From: Topomyia yanbarensis
Lineage: Eukaryota > Arthropoda > Insecta > Diptera > Culicidae
Length of the DNA: 64,000 bases
Direction: 5' to 3'
NCBI RefSeq assembly: GCF_030247195.1
Contig: NC_080672.1
Coordinates: 350,422,413-350,486,412 of the forward strand
Made by a program: the position numbers and the translations under genes
Notes under the pieces: generated by a model
Seen by the model: only the letters and a program-made list of their open reading frames with translations
Told to the model about the DNA's origin: nothing
The model's database searches: none
Part shown: piece after piece, positions 1-12,042 of the stretch
Layout: each line of letters begins with the position of its first letter
Position numbering within the stretch: position 1 is the first letter of the stretch

Positions 1-1
1 C

Positions 2-2314
2 AAAAGACGCTTGTTGAATTTATTTAATAGGTTTCTTGAGGGTAACATTGTCCCACATGACTGGAGACAGGTGAGGGTCATCGCCATCCAAAAACCAGGA
101 AAACCAGCCTCCGACCACAATTCGTATCGTCCGATTGCAATGCTGTCCTGTATCCGGAAGTTGTTCGAGAAAATGATCCTGTTTCGGCTCGACAATTGGG
201 TCGAAACAAATGGCTTACTGTCAGATACACAATTTGGCTTCCGCAAAGGCAAAGGGACGAACGATTGCCTTGCGTTGCTCTCAACAGAAATTCAAATGGC
301 ATATGCTAACAAAGAGCAGATGGCATCAGTATTCTTGGATATTAAGGGGGCTTTCGATTCAGTTTCGATCAACATTCTTTATGAGAAGTTGCACCAGCAT
401 GGTCTTTCGCCAATTTTAAATAACTTTTTGCTAAACCTGTTGTCTGAAAAACAAATGCATTTCTCGCATGGCGATTTATCGACATCACGATTTAGCTACA
501 TGGGCCTTCCCCAGGGCTCATGTCTAAGCCCTCTCCTCTACAATTTTTACGTGAATGACATTGACGAATGTCTTGTCAATTCCTGCACGCTAAGGCAGCT
601 TGCAGATGACGGTGTGGTCTCTATTACAGGTCCTAAAGCCGTCGACTTGCAAGGACCACTGCAAGATACCTTGGACAATTTGTCTGCATGGGCTCTCCAA
701 CTGGGTATCGAGTTCTCCACGGAGAAAACTGAGCTAGTCGTATTTTCTAGAAAGCGTGAACCAGCGCAACTACAGCTTCAATTAATGGATCAAACTATTG
801 CTCAGGCTTCAACATTCAAATATCTCGGGGTATGGTTCGACTCTAAAGGTACCTGGGGATGTCACATTAGGTATCTGAAACAGAAGTGCCAACAAAGGAT
901 CAACTTTTTCCGTACAATAACTGGAACATGGTGGGGTGCCCATCCAGGAGACCTAATCAGGTTGTACCAAACAACGATATTATCAGTGTTGGAGTACGGA
1001 TGTTTCTGCTTTCGCTCCGCTGCGAACATACACTTCATCAAACTGGAGCGAATCCAGTATCGTTGCTTGCGTATTGCCTTGGGTTGCATGCACTCGACCC
1101 ATACGATGAGTCTCGAAGTGCTGGCGGGCGTTCTTCCGCTGAAAAATCGATTCTGGGACCTCTCATATCGATTGCTCATTCGATGCGATATTCTGAACCC
1201 ATTGGTGATTGCAAATTGCGAAAGGCTTGTCGAGCTTAATTCTCAGACCCGATTCATGTCCTTGTACTTCGATTACATGGCACAGAACATCAATTCATCT
1301 ACATATAACGTCAACCGTGCTCATCTCTTAGATACTTCTGATCCAACTGTATTTTTCGATACATCCATGAAGGAAGAGATTTATGGAATTCCGGATCATA
1401 TTCGCCCACAAGTGGTCCCAAATATTTTCTATAACAAATACCATCAAGTCGACTGCGCCAAAATGTTCTACACTGACGGATCAATTCTCGACGGGTCCAC
1501 AGGCTTCGGTATCTTCAACGAAAATCTTGCTGCCTCATTCAAACTCAATGATCCTGCTTCAATTTACGTCGCAGAATTAGCTGCCATTCAGTATACTCTC
1601 GGGATCATTGACACCCTGCCCTCAGACCATTACTTCATCGTTTCGGATAGTCTCAGCTCCATTGAGGCCATCCGTGCGGCGAAGCCTGGAAAGCACTCAC
1701 CGTATTTCCTGGGGAAAATACGGGAATATCTGAGTGCTTTATCTGAAAAATCTTACCAGATTACCTTGGTTTGGGTCCCGTCACATTGTTCTATTGCGGG
1801 CAATGAGAAGGCGGACTCTTTAGCCAAGGTGGGCGCATTAGAAGGCGACACTTACGAAAGACCAATTTGCTTCAACGAATTTTTCAGTATCTCTCGTCAG
1901 AGGACGCTCGATAGTTGGCAAACCTCATGGAGCAATGGGCATCTGGGACGGTGGCTACATTCCATTATCCCGAAGGTATCAACGAATGCTTGGTTTAAGG
2001 GGTTGGATGTGAACCGGGACTTTATTCGTACGATGTCAAGGATCATGTCCAACCATTACTCGTTTGACGCGCATCTCCGTCGTATAGGGCTTGCTGAAAA
2101 TAATCATTGTGTTTGTGAGAACGGCTATCACGACATCGAGCATGTTGTTTGGCTGTGCGCAGAGTACTGTGTTGCCAGGTCCCAACTAATAGATTCCCTT
2201 CGGGCCCGAGGTAGATCACCCTATGTGCCAGTCCGGGACGTCCTGGCAAGCCGTGACCACCCCTATATTTTTCTTATCTATATCTTTTTGAAAACCATTG
2301 ATGTCCAAGTTTAA
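2..2314 (+). CDS. Non-LTR retrotransposon pol (RT-RNase H), 5' part outside window; LOA/I-like
   Basis: The frame is open at the left edge and runs about 770 codons to TAA at 2312-2314 with no internal stop. RT motifs follow in order: a YRPI-type block near residue 40, FRKGKGT near 78, FLDIKGAFDSV near 107 (first catalytic Asp), GLPQGSCLSPLLYNFYVNDI near 165, and the catalytic box as LADD near 197 rather than FADD/YADD. A linker leads to an RNase H domain from about residue 485 with all expected acidic positions: YTDGS, AELAAI, VSDS and WVPSHCSIAGNEKAD. A C-terminal Cys/His cluster (CVCEN..HDIEHVVWLC, near 700) fits non-LTR proteins. RT plus RNase H without integrase or protease places it in the I/LOA/R1 group, and mosquito LOA elements such as Lian are the likeliest relatives. 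The endonuclease and ORF1 would lie upstream. Intactness suggests recent insertion. Clade name is inference; RT/RNase H identity is firm. Confidence 0.93.
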   Translation, partial: KRRLLNLFNRFLEGNIVPHDWRQVRVIAIQKPGKPASDHNSYRPIAMLSCIRKLFEKMILFRLDNWVETNGLLSDTQFGFRKGKGTNDCLALLSTEIQMAYANKEQMASVFLDIKGAFDSVSINILYEKLHQHGLSPILNNFLLNLLSEKQMHFSHGDLSTSRFSYMGLPQGSCLSPLLYNFYVNDIDECLVNSCTLRQLADDGVVSITGPKAVDLQGPLQDTLDNLSAWALQLGIEFSTEKTELVVFSRKREPAQLQLQLMDQTIAQASTFKYLGVWFDSKGTWGCHIRYLKQKCQQRINFFRTITGTWWGAHPGDLIRLYQTTILSVLEYGCFCFRSAANIHFIKLERIQYRCLRIALGCMHSTHTMSLEVLAGVLPLKNRFWDLSYRLLIRCDILNPLVIANCERLVELNSQTRFMSLYFDYMAQNINSSTYNVNRAHLLDTSDPTVFFDTSMKEEIYGIPDHIRPQVVPNIFYNKYHQVDCAKMFYTDGSILDGSTGFGIFNENLAASFKLNDPASIYVAELAAIQYTLGIIDTLPSDHYFIVSDSLSSIEAIRAAKPGKHSPYFLGKIREYLSALSEKSYQITLVWVPSHCSIAGNEKADSLAKVGALEGDTYERPICFNEFFSISRQRTLDSWQTSWSNGHLGRWLHSIIPKVSTNAWFKGLDVNRDFIRTMSRIMSNHYSFDAHLRRIGLAENNHCVCENGYHDIEHVVWLCAEYCVARSQLIDSLRARGRSPYVPVRDVLASRDHPYIFLIYIFLKTIDVQV

Positions 2315-2700
2315 TACATTTTACCCTCTCTCATTCACAGTAGAATCTCACCAACCTATCCCTGTATCTACAATATGGCATTGCTTCACGAGTCTTCGGT
2401 GCACACTCTTCTTGATAACCGTCTATCCAGAACATCATGACATACCGCACATGCAGATGATATAGAGTGCCAATAATTATCCGAAATATCGACCCTCCCC
2501 TCGCCCCTGCGATTACAGGCTGGAAACTACAACACTACAACAAAGTGTGCATATCCGCCACAATGATCAATCAGCAAACGACGATGTCAATTACACAATA
2601 TGTATCCCACTTCCTACCTTCTTCCTTTACTTACATAAGAGGGGAGCAAGCCGCCCCTAAATACGGCTTTCCCTTCCCCCACTAACATGTGACATGTAAT
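2315..2700 (+). other. Probable 3' UTR of the LOA-like element
   Basis: Noncoding sequence directly after the pol stop. It is pyrimidine-rich and less AT-rich than what follows, up to the AT-rich run near 2700. No poly(A) tail or target duplication is obvious, so the 3' boundary is a guess. Confidence 0.4.
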
Positions 2701-3960
2701 ATAAAAAAATGAATTATCGGCCTCGTTAAGCTACAGCATTTGGGCCCAAATAAACGTATTTTAAGATAAAAAAAAGACTGTTCTGCCGAATCTGAGTCCG
2801 AAAATGTCAAAGAATTTGCTGCATTTCTCCAAGTACAATTGCATTATTGGACATTATTCAAAATTTTCTACAACTAGGAAGCTCGTCAGCCACCCGATCT
2901 TTTCTAGTTACTGTGACCTAATGAGAATCAAGTAAAAACTGTTAATGTTCATTGTAGAAAAACTTACAGCAAGCGAACTGTGGAGAAAGGAAAACAGAAT
3001 GTTGGCATTATATTTCCGCTATAGTGTGCCCACACGTCCAAAGTTATCAAAATAGTTTAGGCAGTTGCTGGATTGATTTGGGAATTTCGAGTTCACACTG
3101 TTCAAAATTAAATTAAATTATATTATAAGACTGTCGGTAGTACTGAATATCGGTTTAAAATTGGATAGTGAATTTTAAGTTATACTCTAGTAAACAGGAA
3201 TGTTCATATGCATAATTCTGGTTACAATAAACACTAATCGCAGTGACTAGTTACCATAAACACTAATGGTTGATTTTGATTTATATTCAACTATGAAATT
3301 TGGTCTGTGTTTGACTTTTGGTATTTAATTTATAAGCATGTCTTGGGTTTTGTTTAAGCGATTTGAGAAACCAAGCAATCAAATCGAAGTTTTCTTGAAA
3401 TTTCCCTTGGATACTTGCGTGATTCTTTCGGTAGGTTGGATGATAGAACTTAGGCAGATTGAAAAGTTATTAGTGTTTTAATGAAAGACCGTTATATTCT
3501 TAGGCCCAATGAGATCAAATATTTACTGGTGAACTAGTAATGTTTTAAGTGCTACACAATTTAGCAAGAAGTAAAAAACTTCTGGCTTCCACTTGACTCA
3601 GTTTGGCTTCAAGCTAAAACATCATATGGTCACAAGACCTATTTTACTAAGTTATTTTAACAGGGAGACTAGTAACTAAGACCAAGTTATTGTAACAGGG
3701 AGAATCTAGTAATGTTAATTAACAAGATGACATTTGTTCGAACATTTCAATGCATTGTGTAGGTTTTAAAAGCAAAACGAAGCAATTGCAAAAAAACGTA
3801 CCCAATTCAAGAACAATCCCCCAACTAACATAATCATATTACGAAAAGACGGGGCATTGCACGTTGTTCACCTTTTTTCTAGTCTGACCTCGAAAATTAT
3901 TTCGTTTTGCCTATTTTCTCAAGTATATTACAAGATTTTGAACATATCGCATCACACAAA
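2700..3960. other. AT-rich intergenic sequence, nothing recognised
   Basis: No ORF, inverted repeat or tandem structure was recognised here. It contains a loose recurrence of an 'aacagggag..agtaat' phrase around 3660-3715. Confidence 0.5.
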
Positions 3961-5210
3961 TTGAAATTAAGGGCTAGAAAGCAAATTCTTCCGAATACCT
4001 AGATTCAACTTTACCTGAATGAATGAGCAATAAAATCTTGTTAAACCCCGTCGAGAAAAACCCAAAACCCATTGGGAAAGCTGCAAATCGCTCTGAAAAC
4101 AATGGTCGGGTCGACTACACCACCACCAGATCGTTGAACCATGGTGGCTGCGTTGTTCCGCAACAACACAATTCCAGCTCACACATGTAAACATACACCA
4201 CGTAAACACGGAAAGCATTAGCATAAATCTATGGATGTGTGCGAGTGTGTTTACAACGTTAGCATCTTTTTCGTGCTTTTCCTCCTGCCCACTCGAGCCG
4301 CCCTCTTTTCGTATCAACTGTTTACACTACACTTTTGGCACTTTTCCCCCTGCAAGGCACACACACACACACTACCGAGCCATGACACTATTCAATGTGA
4401 AACGAGATCAAATCCTTTTGACCTCGCACTGTACGTGTAGGTGAGATGTGTTGTTTTTCCTCTCGAAACCATTCCTTCCAGACTACTCGCTCAACAGTGC
4501 AAACTTGCTATGAGCCGTTTCGAAATCGGAAAACTAGCAGTCACTTCAGCAATGAAAAATCCTTGCCAAATAAAACACAAAATGCACTCTCTCTTGGCCT
4601 GGCAGCACCGCACACGGCAGAAAAGGCCACAACACACAACACAGCAGATGTGTAGCCAAAGTGGTAGCTTTCCTTTCGCAAACTACGCGTTTTCTGCGTT
4701 ATCCAACCTTGCGGTGGTCCGCTTTCGCTCGTCCTTGGCCACTTTTTAAGCTACATCCAAACAGCTCTGAGTGCAAAGTGGGCAAAAATATTGCTGCTGA
4801 ATTAGCAAACACTGCTTCACAATGACGGTCAGCACTAACAAATCCCGTTTTCAAACCGCAATCCACCATTGAAAATCCCGTACCTATTTCTCCGATGGGT
4901 CCGTTTTCGTTACCTTTCCCCGAGACGAAGCAACCCAACTAGCTCACGACCGACAGCACGACTACGACCACATCGCTGGCGCTCTGTGGCTGACTCGCTC
5001 GGTATACATCACACAACACATCAACGCATACCAGCAGCAGCAGCAGCACCATCTTGGCAAAGCGACAGGGAAGTGTTTTGCTTCGGAAAACTGACAGTTT
5101 CAACCAGTCGCTGTCTCGTTTTCGCACATGAAGCTGTCGTTTGCAGATGCCTAAACCGATTTACCGTTAGTTCAGTTGCACCCCATATGCCAATGAGATG
5201 TTCATAACCA
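3960..5210. other. GC-richer noncoding block, possible promoter/5' exon region
   Basis: Base composition rises relative to both flanks, with CA repeats near 4365, a CAG run near 5033-5048 and few in-frame stops. Short ORFs exist on both strands, but none has domain content or clean splice context. A minus-strand ORF (4939-5127) carries a leucine/valine-rich stretch resembling a signal peptide, which may be chance. A TCAGTT initiator-like hexamer occurs on the minus strand near 5095 and on the plus strand near 5171. It could be a promoter with 5' UTR of a gene lying outside the window. No product can be named. Confidence 0.25.
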
Positions 5211-5476
5211 GGTAAGAAAATGCTATTGCTTTCTCGCTCATCGTTTGGTGTATTCTACCGTAATTTTTGAAAACAACGTAACTGCGAATGAGTGCCTTGC
5301 TTCGTTTACATTTTAGTTTTAGTGCATTTCCGCATTTTATTAGCGCATTTGTCCAAAATTCCACGCGGTCTTTCCTGATCGACAGTAACGGCCGGGCTGA
5401 AACACCGCGCTTAGCCAACTATCATAATATTGCAAATTTGAATAACGAAGGACTGAATAAGTAAACAGGTTGAATA

Positions 5477-5547
5477 GGGAAAAGAGGGTAACAGTGGAAC
5501 TATGAAAACAATACGTTTTCATGGTTCCACTGTTACCCTCTTTCCCC
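5477..5547. mobile_element. 71-bp palindromic mini-MITE with TA flanks
   Basis: The two halves are near-perfect inverted copies, starting GGGAAAAGAGGG and ending CCCTCTTTCCCC around a 5-bp loop near 5513. A TA lies on each side (5475-5476 and 5548-5549), fitting Tc1/mariner-type insertion. No coding capacity. Confidence 0.6.
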
Positions 5548-5549
5548 TA

Positions 5550-6581
5550 TACCAGATGCAATTAGTGCCAAATTTTTCACGTAAAATTCAAAAATTCTTT
5601 TTAGATTTTAGAATTGATAAAATTGGTTTAATGTGCTATACTTTTCAATCAAATTCTGTTTTAAAAATTGTCCTTGCGTTTAAACAAAAATGGGAGACTT
5701 ATTACTACTGCAAACAGCAAATACAAGTACTAGTTACACAAAAAACTTGCTGGCAACCTTAGAGCGGCGTTTAGTAAGCAGTTGCTGCGGCGTCTACGTT
5801 TCGGTGAATGTCTCAATATTATGAAACATGTTTATGATAGTATGGTATGTATTGGAAGACGAGGTTTTCAACAAAAAATGCCAAATATCTATCAGACAGT
5901 ATAATCATTCCAAAATTAGGCGTTTAACCAACTTGTGCAGCTCTTTCTACTCTATCAAAATAATAAAAGATGTTATCTGCAGATATCTTATCGTCACCTA
6001 AACGGAAAACTAATCCAGATATTGGGAGCTTTTTTTTCAGAACAACGATCCAAAGTAAACAGTTGAAATAATAAGTTCCAAAATTTTGACAACGCGTGAT
6101 ACATGCTACCCAAAATAAACTCGAAATATCTGTTTTGATGGAAAGAAATGTATTAAATTTTGTGGATCCACAAAGCTTAATACAGTCGATTTACTCACCT
6201 AATTGGTTTGACTATTTCCATTTGATGGTCTACAGTGTCGTATCTAAAAAAAGGTCTATTAGAACTGGATGCCGTCGGTTTGATTCACCGCAGAGTAGAG
6301 GCTCGAAAAGTACCACTACTGCTAGTTTAAGTAACATGAATTACAGCAAACATCAAATTACCAAAAGTTACCATAAAACTTATATGGAGAATAATCCATT
6401 CATTTACTCGCGGCGCAATCATAAGTTTATTAGTAAACCAATATTCCAAAACAGAAGAGAATCGAAAAATTCAATTTCCATAGCAAACTATTTTGTATGA
6501 AATTGAGGCAGTGTGTGAATAAGCATACCTGTTACAATATCAAAATACTTTGGCCAAGGGTTACCCGATTGAGAGACATCA
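5550..6581. other. Intergenic sequence, nothing recognised
   Basis: AT-rich. The plus-strand ORF at 6096-6500 (134 aa) has no recognisable domain. A short phrase near 6280-6310 (AGAGTAGAGGCTCG) recurs near 8168, which suggests repeat debris. Confidence 0.4.
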
Positions 6582-8216
6582 ATGAAGCAAATACACACTG
6601 CGTTACATATCGGTAGTCTTCGAGTCACTGCTCGACCGGAATAACATTTTCTGCACTCTTTGTTTACTTGGCTGATCTGCTGTTCGCGGATTTTCTCTAA
6701 GAGAAGAGAAGACAATCGCGTAGCTAATTTGATCCAGTCCTAACCTCAATATTGAACCAACTTCTGATTGGTCGTTTTGCCAGCCAAGAGCGTTCATAAT
6801 ATTTTCAAACGGGATGAAAAACAGTGCTGCTGAATTTATTTTGGCTACTTTTCATACCCATGAACATTTTATGCAAATTGAATAAATACCCTGAATGACG
6901 ATATAACTACGGAATTTGGCAACGATGGATGCTTGTTGTCTTTGGAATTACGACAGGGCCTGGTAGATAAAAGGTTTGTTCCAGTACATGGAAGTTACTC
7001 CCTGTTGCTCCGGACCAAAAAATTCTCGTTCCTTTTCACTCCGGTTTGGCACCAGAAGAAGAAAAAAGAGAAGATGATAGTACAGGAACGATTTTCTCCC
7101 TGTTTGCTCCGGAGTACTTCCAGTTTCTCCTGGTACTGGAACAAACCTAAAATTAAGAAGAGCAAGAAGCCTGTTGTCGTCTCTTCTCTTAGCAGATTCT
7201 GATTGGTCATTTTGCCAGTCATGAGCGTTCATTATATTTACAATCGGGATGGAAAACAGTGCTGCTGAATTTATTCTGGCTACTTTTCATACACATCAAC
7301 ATTTCGTGCAAATTGAATAAAAGATCTGAATGACGATATACTTACACGTGTATTGTTAAGAGAGACATGAATAAAAATTTAATTTAATTTTTAAATGCAG
7401 CTAGCATTGTAAATTCTTGGTAAAGGTGCGATCTTTTACGTACAATTATTTTCGGCAATTGTAAAAAGCATTCAAAGGGAATCTGGCAACGATGAACGCT
7501 TGTTGTCTTCAGATTTACGGCAGGGCCAAATCGAGAAAATTAACCCATTATATCCTAGCGTATGAAATTTCATACGCAGAACTATCCATCGTTTAACGAG
7601 TATTTACTGTAGAATTGTGGCATCTAACTGCTTTATTATTGCACTAACGGGATCTTTACACCTCATATTTCATTGTTAAAAAAGACTGCTGCCATTTTTT
7701 GTAATTTTATTTACATTTTTGAACCGTTCATAGTAGGGGCAAATGGCGACTGAAAAGTAAGCAATACATTTAGTTAGATTTTATTGTTGGCATTCGTTCT
7801 AATAATTCCATTATGTGACAAAACGTTCCCACAGGTATAAAAGAAGTGTTGTCTATCAGAAAATCCGAAGAAATATGTGAAACAACTTAAAATTTGTTGT
7901 TTTTATATAATCGTACGAAATTTTTTGCACGAGATATTTTCATTCTCAAAACCATTTTAAGCGGCGATTTTATTTTTCCCATAATCTTTGATACATTTTT
8001 TGATGGGAATGAAGATATCACTGCATTTGGCTCACTTTTTGAAACCCCTGGGATATAATGGGTTAAGAAGAGCAAGAAGCCTGTTGTGGTCTCTTCTCTT
8101 AGGGTTTTCTAAAGACCAGCTGAGCAGCCAAGTAAACAAAGAGCGCAGCAAATGTCATTTCGGTTGAGTAGAGGCTCGGAAAGTACCTCTAAGTAACGCA
8201 GCGTATACTGCTTCAT
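6582..8216. mobile_element. Non-autonomous element with about 135-bp imperfect terminal inverted repeats
   Basis: The sequence at 6582-6720 reappears inverted at 8083-8216. Both ends share ATGAAGC, CTGCGTTAC and a stretch reading TTTGTTTACTTGGCTG / CAGCCAAGTAAACAAA. No target duplication is evident. The interior holds a nested foldback (6972-7148) and two direct copies, about 150 bp long, of a segment beginning TCTGATTGGTC (near 6760 and 7198). It has no coding potential. The class is unknown. Confidence 0.5.
6972..7148. mobile_element. 177-bp foldback MITE nested in the 6.6-8.2 kb element
   Basis: It begins AGGTTTGTTCCAGTAC and ends GTACTGGAACAAACCT. Further internal matches (TGGAAGTTACTCC / GGAGTACTTCCA) give imperfect arms of 45-60 bp. 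Flanks are A-rich, so the target duplication cannot be defined. Confidence 0.55.
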
Positions 8217-8287
8217 GCGAGCAGAGATGCCAGACCACAGTGCATTCAAAGATAACATAATTGTAGGCGTAATATTGAAACTGTTCC

Positions 8288-8575
8288 CAGCGATGCCACA
8301 TGTTTTTTTGAAATGTCTGTAGAAGAATAACTAAAATGTCTGTAAAAGTCTGTAGATGGTTGTGTAAATCGTAGTTACACTAAAATTTTACTTTAAAAAT
8401 AGATTGAAAGTAGAATTCTATTGTGAATGAATCACTCGTATTCGAAAACAGTTATTCTAGCGCAATTTTACTAAACATTATTACCCTTTTAAAAGTCTGT
8501 AGATCTCTGGCTACGTCTGTAGAAGACATCAAAAGTCTGTAAAATACAGACATGTCTGTAAATCTGGCATCGCTG
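8288..8575. mobile_element. hAT-type MITE, 288 bp, 8-bp TSD ACTGTTCC
   Basis: The ends are CAGCGATGCCA and TGGCATCGCTG, an inverted pair. The 8-bp duplication ACTGTTCC is exact at 8280-8287 and 8576-8583. A CAG...CTG terminus with an 8-bp TSD is typical of hAT elements. The interior repeats a GTCTGTA phrase many times and encodes nothing. Confidence 0.8.
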
Positions 8576-9100
8576 ACTGTTCCACATGAATATAGGAATG
8601 TTGACTCGAACAAAGCCAAAGTGACCTGATGCCAGTGTAAAATGGCCAGAAAGTTTTTGGTACAATTAGCACGTATCCCGATCAGAAACACTTGACAAAA
8701 GCCTTTCAAAACTACATCTCGTGCTGTTACTTGTTATAATTTTCTGTTATTTAAACTTGCGAGATCAGATTTATAACACAGCTTGCTGCAAAAATTGCAT
8801 TCTACTATAATCTTGTTATTGCATTCTGAACTCCCATACACAATTTAATCAATTGTGTACTTCATACAAATATTGAGGTGTCCATAAGAGTGGGACACGG
8901 TTATATGAAAAAAAAAAAAATAAATAAAATAAAATTTTGCTCCGAGCAACTTTTTGGGTACCATTTGGGTTCTAGAACAACTGCGTAGATTCTTAGCTCG
9001 ATCGGTGAAACTATATTTTTGCGCCCACATTTCAAGTTTACATGAGATTTCGTATAGGAAATTTGACTTTCACTAATGGCGATTTCGCTTGAACCTAAAA

Positions 9101-9175
9101 CTGAGTCAGGTTCTAACCCCAACCGCTGTCAGTTCATACATTTTGACAGCAGTTGGGGTTAGGAACTGACTCAGT
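9101..9175. repeat. 75-bp palindrome
   Basis: CTGAGTCAGGTTCTAACCCC pairs with GGGGTTAGGAACTGACTCAG around a short loop containing a TGTCA/TGACA pair. It is likely a very small foldback insertion inside the hAT-like element. Confidence 0.6.
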
Positions 9176-9249
9176 TTCGCCTCAAACAAAAACCACATAA
9201 ATAAATCCTCCAGAAGTCCAGAAGGTCATCAGCTCTTAAAAATAAATTG

Positions 9250-9660
<411 letters not shown>

Positions 9661-10397
9661 TTTAACAATGAAATAAATTCTCGAAGATTTTGAAACGATC
9701 TGACGCTTATAGAAAAAGTTATTAAATAAAAACCGATTGATGATTTGACCATTGATAAGAAATTAAATTTTCGTAGAATCACTGTTGCTGGCGGCTGAAT
9801 TATATACACAATTTTAAACTTTCTCTTATTGTGTACAAAAGAAGTCTCATTTTATTCCTAAAAACTATTGTGAAGTGGCCAAAAAAACTCAGTTCATTAA
9901 TTTGGACTCAAAGAAAGTCAAAGAACATTGTATATGATTAGAAAGCTAACAGCAGTGGTGCTAGAAAAAATGAATATTTTATCAACCGTCAGACATCAAT
10001 CAGTTTCTGCTGAATAACTTTTTCCCCAAGATCATTTCGCGGTCTTTGAGACATGGTTTCACTGTTAAATTTCTTACTAAAACCACATATCGATTTATTT
10101 TTTGGAGTTAATGAGCAACTCCTGGAGGAATTATTTTCCCATACGAATTCTTATGCAAACTTTAACCCTTAAACACGCAAACCAATTTTTTTTCAAATCT
10201 TCTGAAAATTGTCTCACAGGTTTAATTCGTTACTATGATAATTTTGAGATAGTATTCGCAATGTTGTTTTAAAACAACATTGCGCATTTAACTGTGTTAT
10301 AATATATATCGAGCTAAAAATTTGCACGATTGTTTTAGAACCCAAAAGTTCCCCGAAAAGTTGCTCGGAGCAGGAATCTAATTTTCGTCCCACCCTA

Positions 10398-12042
10398 GTG
10401 TCCATAAAAATGGTCATCCTGAATTTTCAATCGAGTAGTGTCCAATAACTTTAGCATCTCGAATCGGATATGAATAAGAGGTGTGTCTTTAAAATATGGA
10501 TATTACATTCGTATTTTTGATGCATTTGGAAAAGATTTAGATAAAGTGCCTATTTTCACCATACTAAGCAGGGTGCCTCACTAATTCATTAATTTCTCGG
10601 CCTACAACCAATGGAATGCGTAAAAATTGACATCAACAGCTTTGCTTAGTCGTTAAGAACCAATATAATAACACAAATGCGCTGAAAACAGTGAAATTCT
10701 CGTGTTTGAGCTCAACGAAAACTCGAATCGAGTGCTCCAATAGACTTTTCTATGGCTCATGTACGTACACGTCACATGACACAAACACTACATCACAAAC
10801 TGGTGGAAAATAATAAATAAAAACGGCAAAATCAAATGGGATTGTTTTCAACCAGGAAGCCGCAGAAGTGTTCGTGAGACCAAGCGACAAGAACTCAATT
10901 GTTGCGCTACCATTTGACTCAATGCGTTGAACAAAGATGGCAGATACTGCTCTAACCAACGGCTTCGAAGGGGTAGTGTGATAATAGAAACATCGCGAAA
11001 ATGGGCTCATTACCCTATTTCTAAGCCGCATTTCAGTACCTTTTTCTTCAAATGACCCCAGATCCTGATGTTTTGTGTATTTTTAAGTAAAAAAGCTGCA
11101 TATCCAAACTCAAATTTTCAGGAAACAAGTTTTCAAGTAATTTGGCCTCAGAATTAGGGATTCGTGGTGATTTTTTACATGCGAACATTTTCGAATTTTG
11201 GCCGTTTTGTGATAGTGTGCACAGCTTTCGTTAGAATGAGAAAATTTTAGAAAGACTCATAAGCTGGCTCATAGGGGAACTGAACTGGTGGTAAAATGAA
11301 AACGTTAAGCAAAGTCATTATTTTCTAACTAATAAGTGAATGAGATATTACAATCACCTTATATGTTTCTTGTTAGACATATTTTGTACATATTTGGTGA
11401 AAATAACTCGACATAAACACATTTTTTGAAACATTATTCTGGATTTCGAAACATGTCCAAAAATGAGACATGTTTCTAGCGTGTAGGAATGAACAGCTTC
11501 TGGTGACCTGCAAAATGTCCTGTATGTATGCAATGTTTAGCGTGGTGAAGCATTTTACAAGCAATGCTGATGTCCCAGCGGATCATGAGCTTTGCATACA
11601 CAGGGCATTTTGAAGGCAAAAAAAACCTGTCACGGGAAAATTGAATTTTCATGACGTATCATTAACCAATTTACAATCCTGTGGTATCGAAACACATTTA
11701 CAAACTTGAGGTTATCCATGGGTGTGCGAACTTCTAGGACGTCTAGCCGTGCGGGACAAATAACTGATTACGCAGATTTTGGCATCACATAGACTTGGTA
11801 TACTGTGGTATACTCAATATCTATACAACTTTGCATAGGATAGATATTTCACACAGCATAGGTTCACAATGAGCCCATCGTTATGCAAATAGACAGGCAT
11901 ATAACAGTTTACTTTCGTGCGACGTTTTATGAAAAAACAGTAGGCATAAGCCACGTGAGTCACTCTGAAATACTATCGCCAAGTAGCAACTTGTCCAAGA
12001 GCGGATCCAGAACAAAATCGGGAAGGGTAATATCGATTTTAA
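10398..12042. other. Intergenic sequence, nothing recognised
   Basis: AT-rich, with short unsupported ORFs only. No tandem or inverted repeat was found by reading. Confidence 0.45.
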
